Origin: JAFTYO01 sp045644765
GTDB taxonomy: Bacteria > Pseudomonadota > Alphaproteobacteria > RF32 > CAG-239
Length of the DNA stretch: 56,273 nucleotides
Assembly (NCBI GenBank): GCA_045644765.1
Contig: JAZRHM010000027.1
Span: 1 to 56,273 of the forward strand
Direction of reading: 5' to 3'
In this document: positions 41,570 to 50,614 of the stretch, piece by piece
Position numbering within the stretch: position 1 is the first letter of the stretch
How the letters are laid out: each line of letters starts with the position of its first letter
Notes under the pieces: model-generated
What the model was told of the DNA's origin: nothing
The model's database searches: none
Seen by the model: only the letters and a program-made list of their open reading frames with translations
Made by a program: the position numbers and the translations under genes

Positions 41570-44500
41570 ATGATAAAATTTATCAATAAAAACAAATTGT
41601 TAGCCACAACTGCCATTTGTGCAATTTCTATCTGTGCTAACTCAGTTAAAGCTGAAGAAATCAGCATTTTAGATATCTTAAACAATTCTACAACCAAATC
41701 ACCAAACATTTCATGGGAAGAAGTAACTTCTGCCGGCGAAAACACTATCCAAATCGGTGATGGGTATTTCAAATATATTTACACAACACCAACAGATTAT
41801 ACCGAAGTTAAAGATAAAACTGAAAATATATCACTGATTAATCCTACTGAACAGTCTACCTACAAATATATCGGTTTAGGTGTTAACAATCCTGAAGGAA
41901 CAGATTATGGCAATATAGAAAAAACAGTCTTTTCTAACAATAAAGTAACGGCAACTTTTGAAAATAGTGCTACCGGTGGTTATAGATATTTATCTATTTC
42001 TGGCGGAGCAATCTCTAACCAAGGGACAGTCGGTGATATAACCGCAGATTTTATAAATAATTCAATAGGTGTATTAGCAACAAATGCACATAATGACTAT
42101 AATATTAATATATCTGCTAATATTTATGGTGGAGCTATTTTTAACCAAGGCACAATTGGTGATATCAGAGCAGATTTTTTTAATAACTCATTAGATATAA
42201 GTAAAGGTGAAGCTAGTAGAGGTAGTGTATATCAATATGCCTATGGTGGAGCTATTTATAATAGAGGAACTATTGGTGATATAACCGGTAACTTTGTTGG
42301 TAACAGTGCGAATACATCAAATGATGGTTATGGGGGAGCTATTTATAATGATAATTATTATAGTAATGGTACATATATTAGAGGTATAATTGGTGATATA
42401 ACCGGAGATTTTATTGGCAATAGTGCAAATAATTATGGTGCTATTTATAATGGAGGAACAATTGGTAATATAACAGGTAACTTTATTGGCAATAGTGTAA
42501 CAGGACCAGACGCCTTTGTCGGTGCAATTAGCAATACTGGGACAATAGATAGTATAATTGGAACTTTTATAGGAAATGGCATTAATGAGAAACGTGGTTA
42601 CACGGGTTTGAATGTTAGCACAATTTATAATTCAGGAACAATAGGAGTACTTAGCGGAGATTTTATTAATAATTATATTAATATTACGGATGGTGATTTG
42701 GACTATAGGAATGTTGCTGTTCATAACTATAGTACAATGACATTGCTTGCAGATGGTTCAACAGATGCTTCTAACCCATATCATCAAGAAGTTTTGTTCA
42801 AAGGTAACTATGCAATAGATGAATATGGTAATAAAAGTTATGAAGCATTGTATAGTGAAGGAAAAATAAATTTTGAATCTCGTAACGGTGGTTTATTTAC
42901 ATTTTATGATATTATACATATTCAAGATACAATGAATTTAACCGGTGATGGTAATGTGGGTATGTTTAATATGTATAACGATATTTATACCGTCAATTTT
43001 CCAACATTAAATATTCAAAACCCTTACATATTTAATATGATAAACCAAAAAGCTAACACCATATCTTGGCAAGGAAATATCAATATTGAAGAAGAAACTA
43101 CCTTAAATTTAGATGTATTTCTTACATCCGGAACAAGTGATAACTTTCTCTTTCCATTCGTAATTACCGGTATGGACAGTAGTAGTGTTATAACAGGTCG
43201 TGATAAATTTAAGATTGGTCAAGTAAACATTGTTGAAGATATGGATAATGATGTAGAATATGCAAAAGTTAACTATTCTAACCTTCATTTAACTTCAGAT
43301 TCTAAACATGAACAGTCTACAAGCGGAGGCGTATACTCCATTGTTAGTGATGGTAAAAACCTTATGATTGAGAAAAAAGACGGAAAAGGAGGTTTTGCCG
43401 CATTTTTGGCTGATTCTAACAATATTGGTGCTGAACGCACATATTCTTTTACCAAAGATGAAGAAATGCGTTTAGCCATAGATAATGGTTTTGATATAAG
43501 CGGAAGTGTTGAAACTGACGGTTCAAATCTGACTATTTTTGGTAACGATCATACATTAAGTTATCTGACAGGCAAAAATTCAAAAGCCATGAACTTGTTA
43601 GAAGAACAAACAGCACAAATTAATAATTTAACAATTGAGGGGTTTGCTACCGGTTTAGCAAACAGTGGTTCAATAACACTAAACAACGTAACATTAAAAG
43701 ATAACGGAACGGCAATACAAAATCATGGTAATATATCTTTACAAGGAGAAAACACCATATCCGGTGCCGGTTATGCCATGTATTTTAAACCCGGATTTAA
43801 ATATCCTCTTTTAGCAGCAATGGTTGATGCTCAATATATGCAAGGGTCATTAAACGACTTGGGAACATATGAACAGTTTATAGCACAAATGTCAGCAAAC
43901 CTATCAAATATGGTAGGATATGAAGTTAATGTAACGAATGGTGCTGAATATATTAATGTACTGGTTGAATATGCAAGACAACAAGGAGAAGTTATACCTG
44001 ATGATGAAAAAGAACTAATAGGTCTTACAGATGCACAATATAAAGAAATTATAGGTCTTTTAAAAGAATATGGAGAAGAACACCCAACTGTTGGTACTAT
44101 AATAATGGTTGGATTAGATGAAGGCTTTGCCCCTGCTAAAGATGAAGGCTTTGATTTGGCCAAATATGTCAAAATGATGTATACTACGGATGAAGACGAA
44201 AAAGATGCTTTGTTTGCAGAATATGAAGCAGAAGTTAAGAAAAACATGACTGATGAAGAGCTTGAAAATCTAGGAACAAGCTTGGAAGATTATGTATATC
44301 TATTTCCTATATTTGATAGCATTATAAGTCAACAATCAGGTTTACCTAACCCCTATAATTATACTAAGGTAGATTTTTCATCATCACAAACAGCTGCAAA
44401 ATATCCGTTAATGGGAGCATTTATAGATTATATGCTGGCACAAGAGGCCGCTTCAGAGAACACGACCTATGAGAAAATGTTAGCAGATTTATCTTCGAGT

Positions 44501-46492
44501 GTTGGAGTAACTATAACAAATGGTGCAGAGTTGGTGGAATTTGCAGCACAACAAGGGCTTATGGCGTCATGTACGGATGATTTATCTTGTGTAAATGAGA
44601 TAGCCGGTTCATATTTGAGTATAAGCCTTACCCAATCGCAATATAACGACATTATAGATATTGTAAAAGAGTATGGCGAAGAACATCCCGGTTCAGGCTT
44701 TATGGCTTTGATGCTTATATCAGAGTTTCCTGACATACCTTTAAGTGATATGATGGCAATTTTATATGCCGAAGATACTGCTACACAAGAAGCGTTGATA
44801 GATGGCTTAATCTCAAAAATGATTGCTTCGGGAGATTTACCTGCAGAATATAGAGATAGTGCAAAACAAGAAATACTTGCTGCTGCAACACAATTTCAAT
44901 CGGAAAGTTTGCAAGCAGATACAATGTATGCTGATTTGGGAATACCAACACCATATGGCTATGTGTATGTAGAAAACATTGCTGGTAGTTCATCTTCTGT
45001 CTTAAACTTTGCTGAAGGTGCGATATTGAACCTTAATTCAAAAGTAAGTGGTGATGATGTATATGGTTTGACACTTGTAGGTGCTGATGATGCTATCATC
45101 AACTTAAATTCTGAGATTGAAAAGGCAGATTTGGTTCTTGACGGACCAACGTTAAAACTTTCGGATGAAAGCACAAACTTAGCCTCTGTTAACAGTTTTG
45201 AAGTTAAAAACGGTACGTTAGATTTACAAAACGATGCTGTCCGTAAACTAGTTGCATCTAATTTCAAGATTAGCGGAGCCTTAAAACTTTATGTTGATGC
45301 AGATTTAGCCAACAAGACTATGGATACCTTAGGCGAAGTTGAAGTTTTAGATGGTGCTTCAATCAGCGTTGACGGTATCAAGATTTTATCAGATGCAGCA
45401 GAAGCAGAAACTCTGATAAGCTTTGCAAGTGAATCTTACAAAGATAAAGTTAGCACAACGGTTGATAATGTTTTGTCAGCAAAATATGAGTATGCTGTGG
45501 AATATGATGCAACAACAGGTGAGTTTAAGTTTGTTCGTGCAGATGAAAAAGCACCGGAAGAAGTTGCACCAAACCAAGCACCTGTTTTGAGCACTACAAC
45601 AACGGTTGCAACGGTTGAAACAGTTGTTGCGCAAATCTTTGATAGAGATGTAACGATATCAACAGATATCAATTATGGTGCAGACACAACAGACTACATG
45701 GAAACATCAGACGGAGTAAACATCCATAACAACAAGAGCGTATGGGTTAAAACCTTTGGTTCAGATGATGATGTAGAAGTTGATAACTTTAGCAACACAA
45801 TCGATGCAGAAGCATATGGAGTTGTCGGTGGAGTAGACAGCAAGGTGTTTACTTATGACAACGGCGTTAAAGCAGCATATGGTGTATATGGCGCATATGT
45901 TGGCGGCAAACAAAAATATAACGATAGCAAAATCACACAAGATAGTGGCTATCTTGGTGTAAGCGCAGCGTTCAGAAAGAACAATCTGTTCTCAAACTTC
46001 ACACTTAACGGTGGATATATCACAAGTGAAGCAAACACCGAATGGGGTAAAGATAAGTTTGACACCAAGGTAGTAAGCGTTGCAAACAAGACAGGTGTTG
46101 ATATCAAGACATATAACAACTGGAAAATCACACCTGCGTTGTATGTAGCTTATACCGGTATGGATACCGAAGACTACACCAACAAAGCAGGCGTTAAGAT
46201 GGAAAACGAGTTTTCTAACGTTATAACGATTGCACCTGAGCTTAAGGTAAGTAACCGTATCGGTAAAGACTTAGACGGTTATGCAAAAGTAAGCTATAAG
46301 CATTATGTCTATGATGCCGAAGTAAGAGCTGATGATGTTCTGTTAGAAGAAATGAGCGCCAAACCATATGTGGAATATGGCTTCGGGGTTGAAAAGGATT
46401 GGGCTGATAAGTCCGGCTATGCTGAAATCACCCGTCGCTCCGGCGGCCGTGAAGGTTGGAACATCAACCTCGGCTTAAACTTTGATTTCTAA
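41570..46492 (+). CDS. Large autotransporter with GAIYN-type repeat passenger
   Basis: A 1640-residue type Va secreted protein. The signal peptide (about residues 1-29, ending VKA) is followed by a passenger with repeats of about 25-40 residues such as GGAIYNRGTIGDITGNFVGN (about 140-390), likely a beta-helix. Residues 744-935 and 944-1135 are two tandem copies of a mostly helical domain (KYPLLAAMVDAQYM / KYPLMGAFIDYMLA), unusual inside such a passenger. More beta-rich sequence follows. The C-terminal 250 residues are the outer-membrane barrel, ending INLGLNFDF with terminal Phe. The probable role is surface display or adhesion. A second family member lies at 53.8 kb. Confidence 0.92.
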   Translation: MIKFINKNKLLATTAICAISICANSVKAEEISILDILNNSTTKSPNISWEEVTSAGENTIQIGDGYFKYIYTTPTDYTEVKDKTENISLINPTEQSTYKYIGLGVNNPEGTDYGNIEKTVFSNNKVTATFENSATGGYRYLSISGGAISNQGTVGDITADFINNSIGVLATNAHNDYNINISANIYGGAIFNQGTIGDIRADFFNNSLDISKGEASRGSVYQYAYGGAIYNRGTIGDITGNFVGNSANTSNDGYGGAIYNDNYYSNGTYIRGIIGDITGDFIGNSANNYGAIYNGGTIGNITGNFIGNSVTGPDAFVGAISNTGTIDSIIGTFIGNGINEKRGYTGLNVSTIYNSGTIGVLSGDFINNYINITDGDLDYRNVAVHNYSTMTLLADGSTDASNPYHQEVLFKGNYAIDEYGNKSYEALYSEGKINFESRNGGLFTFYDIIHIQDTMNLTGDGNVGMFNMYNDIYTVNFPTLNIQNPYIFNMINQKANTISWQGNINIEEETTLNLDVFLTSGTSDNFLFPFVITGMDSSSVITGRDKFKIGQVNIVEDMDNDVEYAKVNYSNLHLTSDSKHEQSTSGGVYSIVSDGKNLMIEKKDGKGGFAAFLADSNNIGAERTYSFTKDEEMRLAIDNGFDISGSVETDGSNLTIFGNDHTLSYLTGKNSKAMNLLEEQTAQINNLTIEGFATGLANSGSITLNNVTLKDNGTAIQNHGNISLQGENTISGAGYAMYFKPGFKYPLLAAMVDAQYMQGSLNDLGTYEQFIAQMSANLSNMVGYEVNVTNGAEYINVLVEYARQQGEVIPDDEKELIGLTDAQYKEIIGLLKEYGEEHPTVGTIIMVGLDEGFAPAKDEGFDLAKYVKMMYTTDEDEKDALFAEYEAEVKKNMTDEELENLGTSLEDYVYLFPIFDSIISQQSGLPNPYNYTKVDFSSSQTAAKYPLMGAFIDYMLAQEAASENTTYEKMLADLSSSVGVTITNGAELVEFAAQQGLMASCTDDLSCVNEIAGSYLSISLTQSQYNDIIDIVKEYGEEHPGSGFMALMLISEFPDIPLSDMMAILYAEDTATQEALIDGLISKMIASGDLPAEYRDSAKQEILAAATQFQSESLQADTMYADLGIPTPYGYVYVENIAGSSSSVLNFAEGAILNLNSKVSGDDVYGLTLVGADDAIINLNSEIEKADLVLDGPTLKLSDESTNLASVNSFEVKNGTLDLQNDAVRKLVASNFKISGALKLYVDADLANKTMDTLGEVEVLDGASISVDGIKILSDAAEAETLISFASESYKDKVSTTVDNVLSAKYEYAVEYDATTGEFKFVRADEKAPEEVAPNQAPVLSTTTTVATVETVVAQIFDRDVTISTDINYGADTTDYMETSDGVNIHNNKSVWVKTFGSDDDVEVDNFSNTIDAEAYGVVGGVDSKVFTYDNGVKAAYGVYGAYVGGKQKYNDSKITQDSGYLGVSAAFRKNNLFSNFTLNGGYITSEANTEWGKDKFDTKVVSVANKTGVDIKTYNNWKITPALYVAYTGMDTEDYTNKAGVKMENEFSNVITIAPELKVSNRIGKDLDGYAKVSYKHYVYDAEVRADDVLLEEMSAKPYVEYGFGVEKDWADKSGYAEITRRSGGREGWNINLGLNFDF

Positions 46493-46509
46493 ACAAGAAA
46501 CTCAAAAAC

Positions 46510-46541
46510 AAAAAAGGCGGGAAAATCCTCGCCTTTTTTTG
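46510..46541 (+). terminator. Terminator of the autotransporter
   Basis: aaaaaaggcg-type stem with cgcctttttt, containing one G-T pair, 20 bp after the stop. Near-identical in sequence to the orphan terminator at 1845-1872. Confidence 0.85.
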
Positions 46542-46565
46542 ATGGTTTACTTATTAAAATAAGTT

Positions 46566-47054
46566 TTAATCGCCTAATTCTACATTAGGGTTAATTGCTA
46601 AAAATTCTTCTTTTGTAAGCACCAATGAAACAAAAACGTTTTTAGCCTTACTCAAAGGATAGTCAAAACATACATTCCCATCTTGCATTGCAATTGGAAA
46701 GTAGCGATATGCAGGATAGCCATCATCTCCGTACGATCTTGTCCAACAATTGTCGATTTTGTTTTTTCTTCTTGCATTTATCAAGTTACACAACTCTCTT
46801 GATGGCAAGAAAGAATGATACTGAGGGTAGTGTTTTTCTTTCCACGCCTTTTGAAGTTTGTCACTTTCTCTTAAAGAGGCATTGTGATCAATGGGCTCTA
46901 AAAAAGTGATTTCTACAATTTTTTTGAACCGATGTTCACCAAGTTCATACAAGCTGCTATGACATTCATCTTGGAAAAAATGAGCCATAGCAACTGCATT
47001 TTCGCAGTTTTCTTCAATTTGAAGATCTCGATTAAGATAAAAAATATGGAACAT
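46566..47054 (-). CDS. Unknown cytoplasmic protein
   Basis: A 162-residue protein with no signal or membrane segment and no family I recognise. It has mixed alpha/beta character and conserved-looking aromatic clusters (CWTRSYGDDGYPAYRYFPI, then DGNVCFDYPLSKAKNVFVSLV). The ATG lacks a clear ribosome binding site; a promoter-like TTGACG lies about 45 nt upstream. It converges on the autotransporter and shares its bidirectional terminator region. Confidence 0.7.
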   Translation of the reverse strand: MFHIFYLNRDLQIEENCENAVAMAHFFQDECHSSLYELGEHRFKKIVEITFLEPIDHNASLRESDKLQKAWKEKHYPQYHSFLPSRELCNLINARRKNKIDNCWTRSYGDDGYPAYRYFPIAMQDGNVCFDYPLSKAKNVFVSLVLTKEEFLAINPNVELGD

Positions 47055-47207
47055 AATTATTTAAATTTAGTATTACATTATAATTTATATTGTATCGTCA
47101 ATATATATCGTTTTTATAAATAATGTCAAATCAATATTTTTTATATTGACGAGTGAAAAATAAAATCAGATAATGAGTAAAAATTTTATATAAAAAGGAG
47201 ATTCATA

Positions 47208-47312
47208 ATGGGAAAATGTAATAATCCTAATTGTAATTGCGAAAATTGTAATTGTGGCGATAATTGTACTTGCGGTAACGAGTGCAATAAAGGTTGCAAT
47301 TGCGGTAAATAA
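47208..47312 (+). CDS. Cys-rich metallothionein-like microprotein
   Basis: A 34-residue protein with ten Cys, mostly as CxC and CxxC units in NCNCENCNCGDNCTCG and ECNKGCNCG. The start has an ideal AAAAAGGAG ribosome binding site 7 nt upstream, and the frame ends in TAA just before deoB. High Cys with Asn and Gly and no aromatic residues fits a metal-thiolate cluster protein. It is not an obvious member of the classical SmtA family, which has His and about 55 residues. The role in metal storage or detoxification is inferred from composition. Confidence 0.8.
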   Translation: MGKCNNPNCNCENCNCGDNCTCGNECNKGCNCGK

Positions 47313-47330
47313 AAATTTTATGAGGTGAAG

Positions 47331-48518
47331 ATGAAACGTGTCATTATCTTGATGATGGATTCATTTGGTATCGGTGGAGCTAAAGATGCGGCAGCTTTTG
47401 GCGATGAGGGAACAAATACGTTATATAATATTGCAAAAGCAAACAATGGACTTGAAATTCCAAATCTAAATGCTTTAGGCTTGGGGAAAGCGGCCTTTTT
47501 ATCTTCCGGTAAAGAGCCTTATATAATAGGTAACAGCAGTGTCAAAATTGCTTCAAAATATGGCGCTATGCAAGAAATAAGCAAAGGAAAAGATACATCT
47601 TCAGGTCACTGGGAAATGGCCGGAGTTCCTGTTTTGTTTGATTGGGGATATTTTCCGAAAGAATATCCGTCGTTTAATGATGAACTTATTGCTTCAATTG
47701 TTAAAGAAAGTGGTATAAACGGAATTCTGGGCAATGTTGCGGCTTCAGGAACTGCCATAATTGAAGAATTTGGAGAAGAACATATAAAAACCTTAAAACC
47801 CATATTTTATACATCAGCTGACAGCGTTATGCAAATTGCCGCACATGAAAAATATTTCGGATTAGATAATTTGTACAAACTTTGTGAAATTGCTTTTGAA
47901 AAGGTTAAACCTTATAACATTGCTCGTATTATTGCTCGTCCGTTTGAAGGTGAGAAAAAGGGCGAATTTAAGCGCACAAAAAATCGTCATGACTATTCGG
48001 TTATACCTCCGGCTCCAACAGTTTTAGATAAGTTAAAACAAAGCGGCGGAGAGGTTATTTCAGTTGGTAAAATTAGCGATATTTTTGCCGGTTCCGGCAT
48101 CACAAAAGCTGTCAAAGCAAGCGGTTTAGAAGAACTTTGGAACGTTACGTTAAATGAGGTTAAATCAGCCAAAGATAATACTATCGTGTTTACCAATTTT
48201 GTGGATTTTGACATGACATGGGGACATCGCAGAGATGTTAAAGGATATGCTCAAGGTTTGGAATATTTTGATAAAAGGCTTCCGGAACTTGTAGATATTT
48301 TACAAGACGACGATATTGTCTTTATAACAGCTGATCACGGATGTGACCCGACTTATAAAGGAACAGACCACACAAGAGAAAATGTTCCGGTTTTGATGCT
48401 TGGTAAAAAGATAACACCTGGTGAAATCGGATTGCGCCAAACATACGCTGATATTGGCCAAACAATTGCAACATATTTCAATTTAGAACCTATGAATTAT
48501 GGAAAGAGTTTTTTATAA
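47331..48518 (+). CDS. deoB: Phosphopentomutase
   Basis: Interconverts ribose/deoxyribose 1- and 5-phosphate in nucleoside salvage. It belongs to the alkaline-phosphatase superfamily: the opening RVIILMMDSFGIGGAKDAA, the phosphothreonine region GKDTSSGHWEMAG and the metal site FITADHGCDPTYKGTDHTREN are all present. The ATG at 47331 has GAGG 5 nt upstream and is preferred to the GTG at 47325. It lies 18 bp after the Cys-rich gene, so the two may be cotranscribed. Confidence 0.95.
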   Translation: MKRVIILMMDSFGIGGAKDAAAFGDEGTNTLYNIAKANNGLEIPNLNALGLGKAAFLSSGKEPYIIGNSSVKIASKYGAMQEISKGKDTSSGHWEMAGVPVLFDWGYFPKEYPSFNDELIASIVKESGINGILGNVAASGTAIIEEFGEEHIKTLKPIFYTSADSVMQIAAHEKYFGLDNLYKLCEIAFEKVKPYNIARIIARPFEGEKKGEFKRTKNRHDYSVIPPAPTVLDKLKQSGGEVISVGKISDIFAGSGITKAVKASGLEELWNVTLNEVKSAKDNTIVFTNFVDFDMTWGHRRDVKGYAQGLEYFDKRLPELVDILQDDDIVFITADHGCDPTYKGTDHTRENVPVLMLGKKITPGEIGLRQTYADIGQTIATYFNLEPMNYGKSFL

Positions 48519-48521
48519 ACG

Positions 48522-49247
48522 ATGATAAATATAGATTTACCATATTTTGATGAACGTAAAACTGGTATTGATATGTTGGTTTTGCACTGTCAAGCTTTTG
48601 ATATAAAAGAAGCAATTGATATTTTGCATCAATATAAATTAAGTGCTCATTATATGATAGGTTTAGACGGTAAAATTTATAAATTGGTAAACGATGAGTA
48701 TAGAGCTTGGCATACAAAAACCGATGCTTCTTATTGGAATGGAGCAGGGGATATGAATTCTCGTTCTATCGGGATAGAAGTTTGCTCTTTATCATTAGGA
48801 CAAGAACAATATACGAAAAAACAAATAAATAGTATATTAAGATTATGTAAAACATTAATCAAAAAACATCATATTAAAAAAGAAAACGTGGTAGGTCATA
48901 GTGATATATGCCCTAACAGAAAACCCGATCCCGGAAAATGTTTTCCTTGGCATTATTTGGCTCGACATGGTGTTGGTTTTTGGTATGATATTAAAGATGC
49001 AAAAAAAGTTGAAGAAGCTGATGAAAGCAAGATGTTGTCGGAAATCGGTTATAATGTAGAAGATTTAATGGCGGCAAAATGGGCTTTTTGTAAAAGATTT
49101 ATGCCGGAAATTATACCAACAGATGATGTAAAAAGCATAATAGATAAACCGGTGCCTGAAAATGCCGATATATTTATAAAAAATACTAATTTTGCTGATG
49201 TGCTAAAAGCTGTGTATTATCGCTATTGTTACAACAATAAGAGATAA
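48522..49247 (+). CDS. AmpD-like N-acetylmuramoyl-L-alanine amidase
   Basis: A 241-residue Amidase_2 (type 2) zinc enzyme that cuts the bond between muramic acid and the stem peptide. Zinc ligands are expected at His22 (MLVLHCQA) and in VVGHSDICPNRKPDPGKCFPW; SAHYMIGLDGKIYKLV and SIGIEVCS are typical. No signal peptide is seen, so it looks cytoplasmic and suited to recycling of wall fragments, as for AmpD. A C-terminal extension of about 70 residues is extra. It starts 3 bp after deoB. Confidence 0.9.
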   Translation: MINIDLPYFDERKTGIDMLVLHCQAFDIKEAIDILHQYKLSAHYMIGLDGKIYKLVNDEYRAWHTKTDASYWNGAGDMNSRSIGIEVCSLSLGQEQYTKKQINSILRLCKTLIKKHHIKKENVVGHSDICPNRKPDPGKCFPWHYLARHGVGFWYDIKDAKKVEEADESKMLSEIGYNVEDLMAAKWAFCKRFMPEIIPTDDVKSIIDKPVPENADIFIKNTNFADVLKAVYYRYCYNNKR

Positions 49248-49270
49248 TTATCATAATGTCTTCAAATATA

Positions 49271-50602
49271 TTAAAAATACATAATCCACAGATAAACTGC
49301 GGCAATAAAAACACTTATCAGCATCACAGGAATTGACCAAAGCAAAAACCTTACAAAACTTATCGGATGACCTTCACGAGAAGCAAGACCTGCTACAATC
49401 ACATTTGCCGAAGCCCCAATTAATGTGCCGTTACCGCCAAAACAAGCGCCTAATGATAGAGCCCACCACACGGGCATCATTGCCTCACGACCACCCATGC
49501 TCGGTTCCATAGATTTTAACATCGGTATCATTGTGGCAACAAACGGAATGTTATCTATCGCACTTGATAATGCGGCTGATGAACCTAAAATCAAAAATAC
49601 GGTCTTTTTAATGCTTCCTTCGGTTAAATCTATAAACCATTGTCCCAAAAGTTGTAATACTCCTGTAATTTCAAGTGCGTGTACCACCATAAAAAGCCCG
49701 CAGAAAAAGAAGATTGTTGTCCAGTCTACAAGGTTGAAAATATCTTCGGTTTTTTCATCTCTATCATAATGCGTTTCGCCCAAGGTGTATAACAAAAGTA
49801 AAACAGCAGCGCCAAACAGGGCAATAACGCCATTTGCAATATGGATGTGTTCGGCACATATAAAACCTGTAATAGTAAAGAACAAAACGGCTAACGACTT
49901 ATACAAAAGCATTTTATCGGTTATACTCTCTTTTTCATTTATACGCATAATTGAAGCACGATTTCTATCTGTTGTTTTAAGGCTTTTGCGCCAAATTAAA
50001 ACAAAGAAAGTAATTAAAACAATTATGCAAACAATAACAACCGGCGCAAGTGTTTTTAAAAAGTCTAAAAATGATAAATTTAAGGCCGAACCGATTAAAA
50101 TGTTCGGTGGGTCACCGATTAAAGTTGCCGTACCACCGATATTAGAAGCAAATATTTCTAATATCAGATAAGGGAAGGGGTTGATACCAAGTTTTCTGGT
50201 AATTTGAAATGTTACCGGCACAATCAATAATACAGTGGTTACATTATCTAAAAATGCCGAGAAAAAAGCGGTGACAAATGCTAGCATTATCATAATCCCA
50301 ACAGGGTGAGCCTTAACCTTTTTTGCTCCCCATACGGCAACAAACTGAAATAAACCTGATTTTTCGGTTATATTGACAATTACCATCATACCGACAAGTA
50401 GCGATATGGTATTAAAATCTATTCCGCTAAAGGCTTGTGCTTGAGTTAAAAGTCCTAAAAAAATCATTATGGTAGCGGTTAAAAGTGTTACCACCGCACG
50501 ATTGATTTTTTCGGAAAATAAGATAATGTAACAAATCAATACAATAGCGCAAGCGATTGTTTTTGTATCAATTCCTAAGGTTGTGTTAAGTATTTCAAGC
50601 AT
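49271..50602 (-). CDS. ArsB/NhaD-type ion transporter (second of a tandem pair)
   Basis: A 443-residue membrane protein with about 11-12 hydrophobic segments. It belongs to the ion-transporter superfamily that includes ArsB, NhaD and the P-protein: SGIDFNTISLLVGMMVIV, FLDNVTTVLLIVPVTF, NIGGTATLIGDPPNILIG and SAIDNIPFVATMIPML. The substrate could be Na+/H+ or an organic or inorganic anion; it cannot be told. It lies 12 bp after its close paralogue on the same strand. Confidence 0.88.
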   Translation of the reverse strand: MLEILNTTLGIDTKTIACAIVLICYIILFSEKINRAVVTLLTATIMIFLGLLTQAQAFSGIDFNTISLLVGMMVIVNITEKSGLFQFVAVWGAKKVKAHPVGIMIMLAFVTAFFSAFLDNVTTVLLIVPVTFQITRKLGINPFPYLILEIFASNIGGTATLIGDPPNILIGSALNLSFLDFLKTLAPVVIVCIIVLITFFVLIWRKSLKTTDRNRASIMRINEKESITDKMLLYKSLAVLFFTITGFICAEHIHIANGVIALFGAAVLLLLYTLGETHYDRDEKTEDIFNLVDWTTIFFFCGLFMVVHALEITGVLQLLGQWFIDLTEGSIKKTVFLILGSSAALSSAIDNIPFVATMIPMLKSMEPSMGGREAMMPVWWALSLGACFGGNGTLIGASANVIVAGLASREGHPISFVRFLLWSIPVMLISVFIAAVYLWIMYF

Positions 50603-50614
50603 AGTCCGAAACCT

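Noticed and set aside
43831..44247. 138-residue antisense ORF inside the autotransporter (and similar ones at 44467, 44959, 45436)
   Set aside because: Low-complexity Ser/Ala-rich shadows of the coding strand; no start signals.
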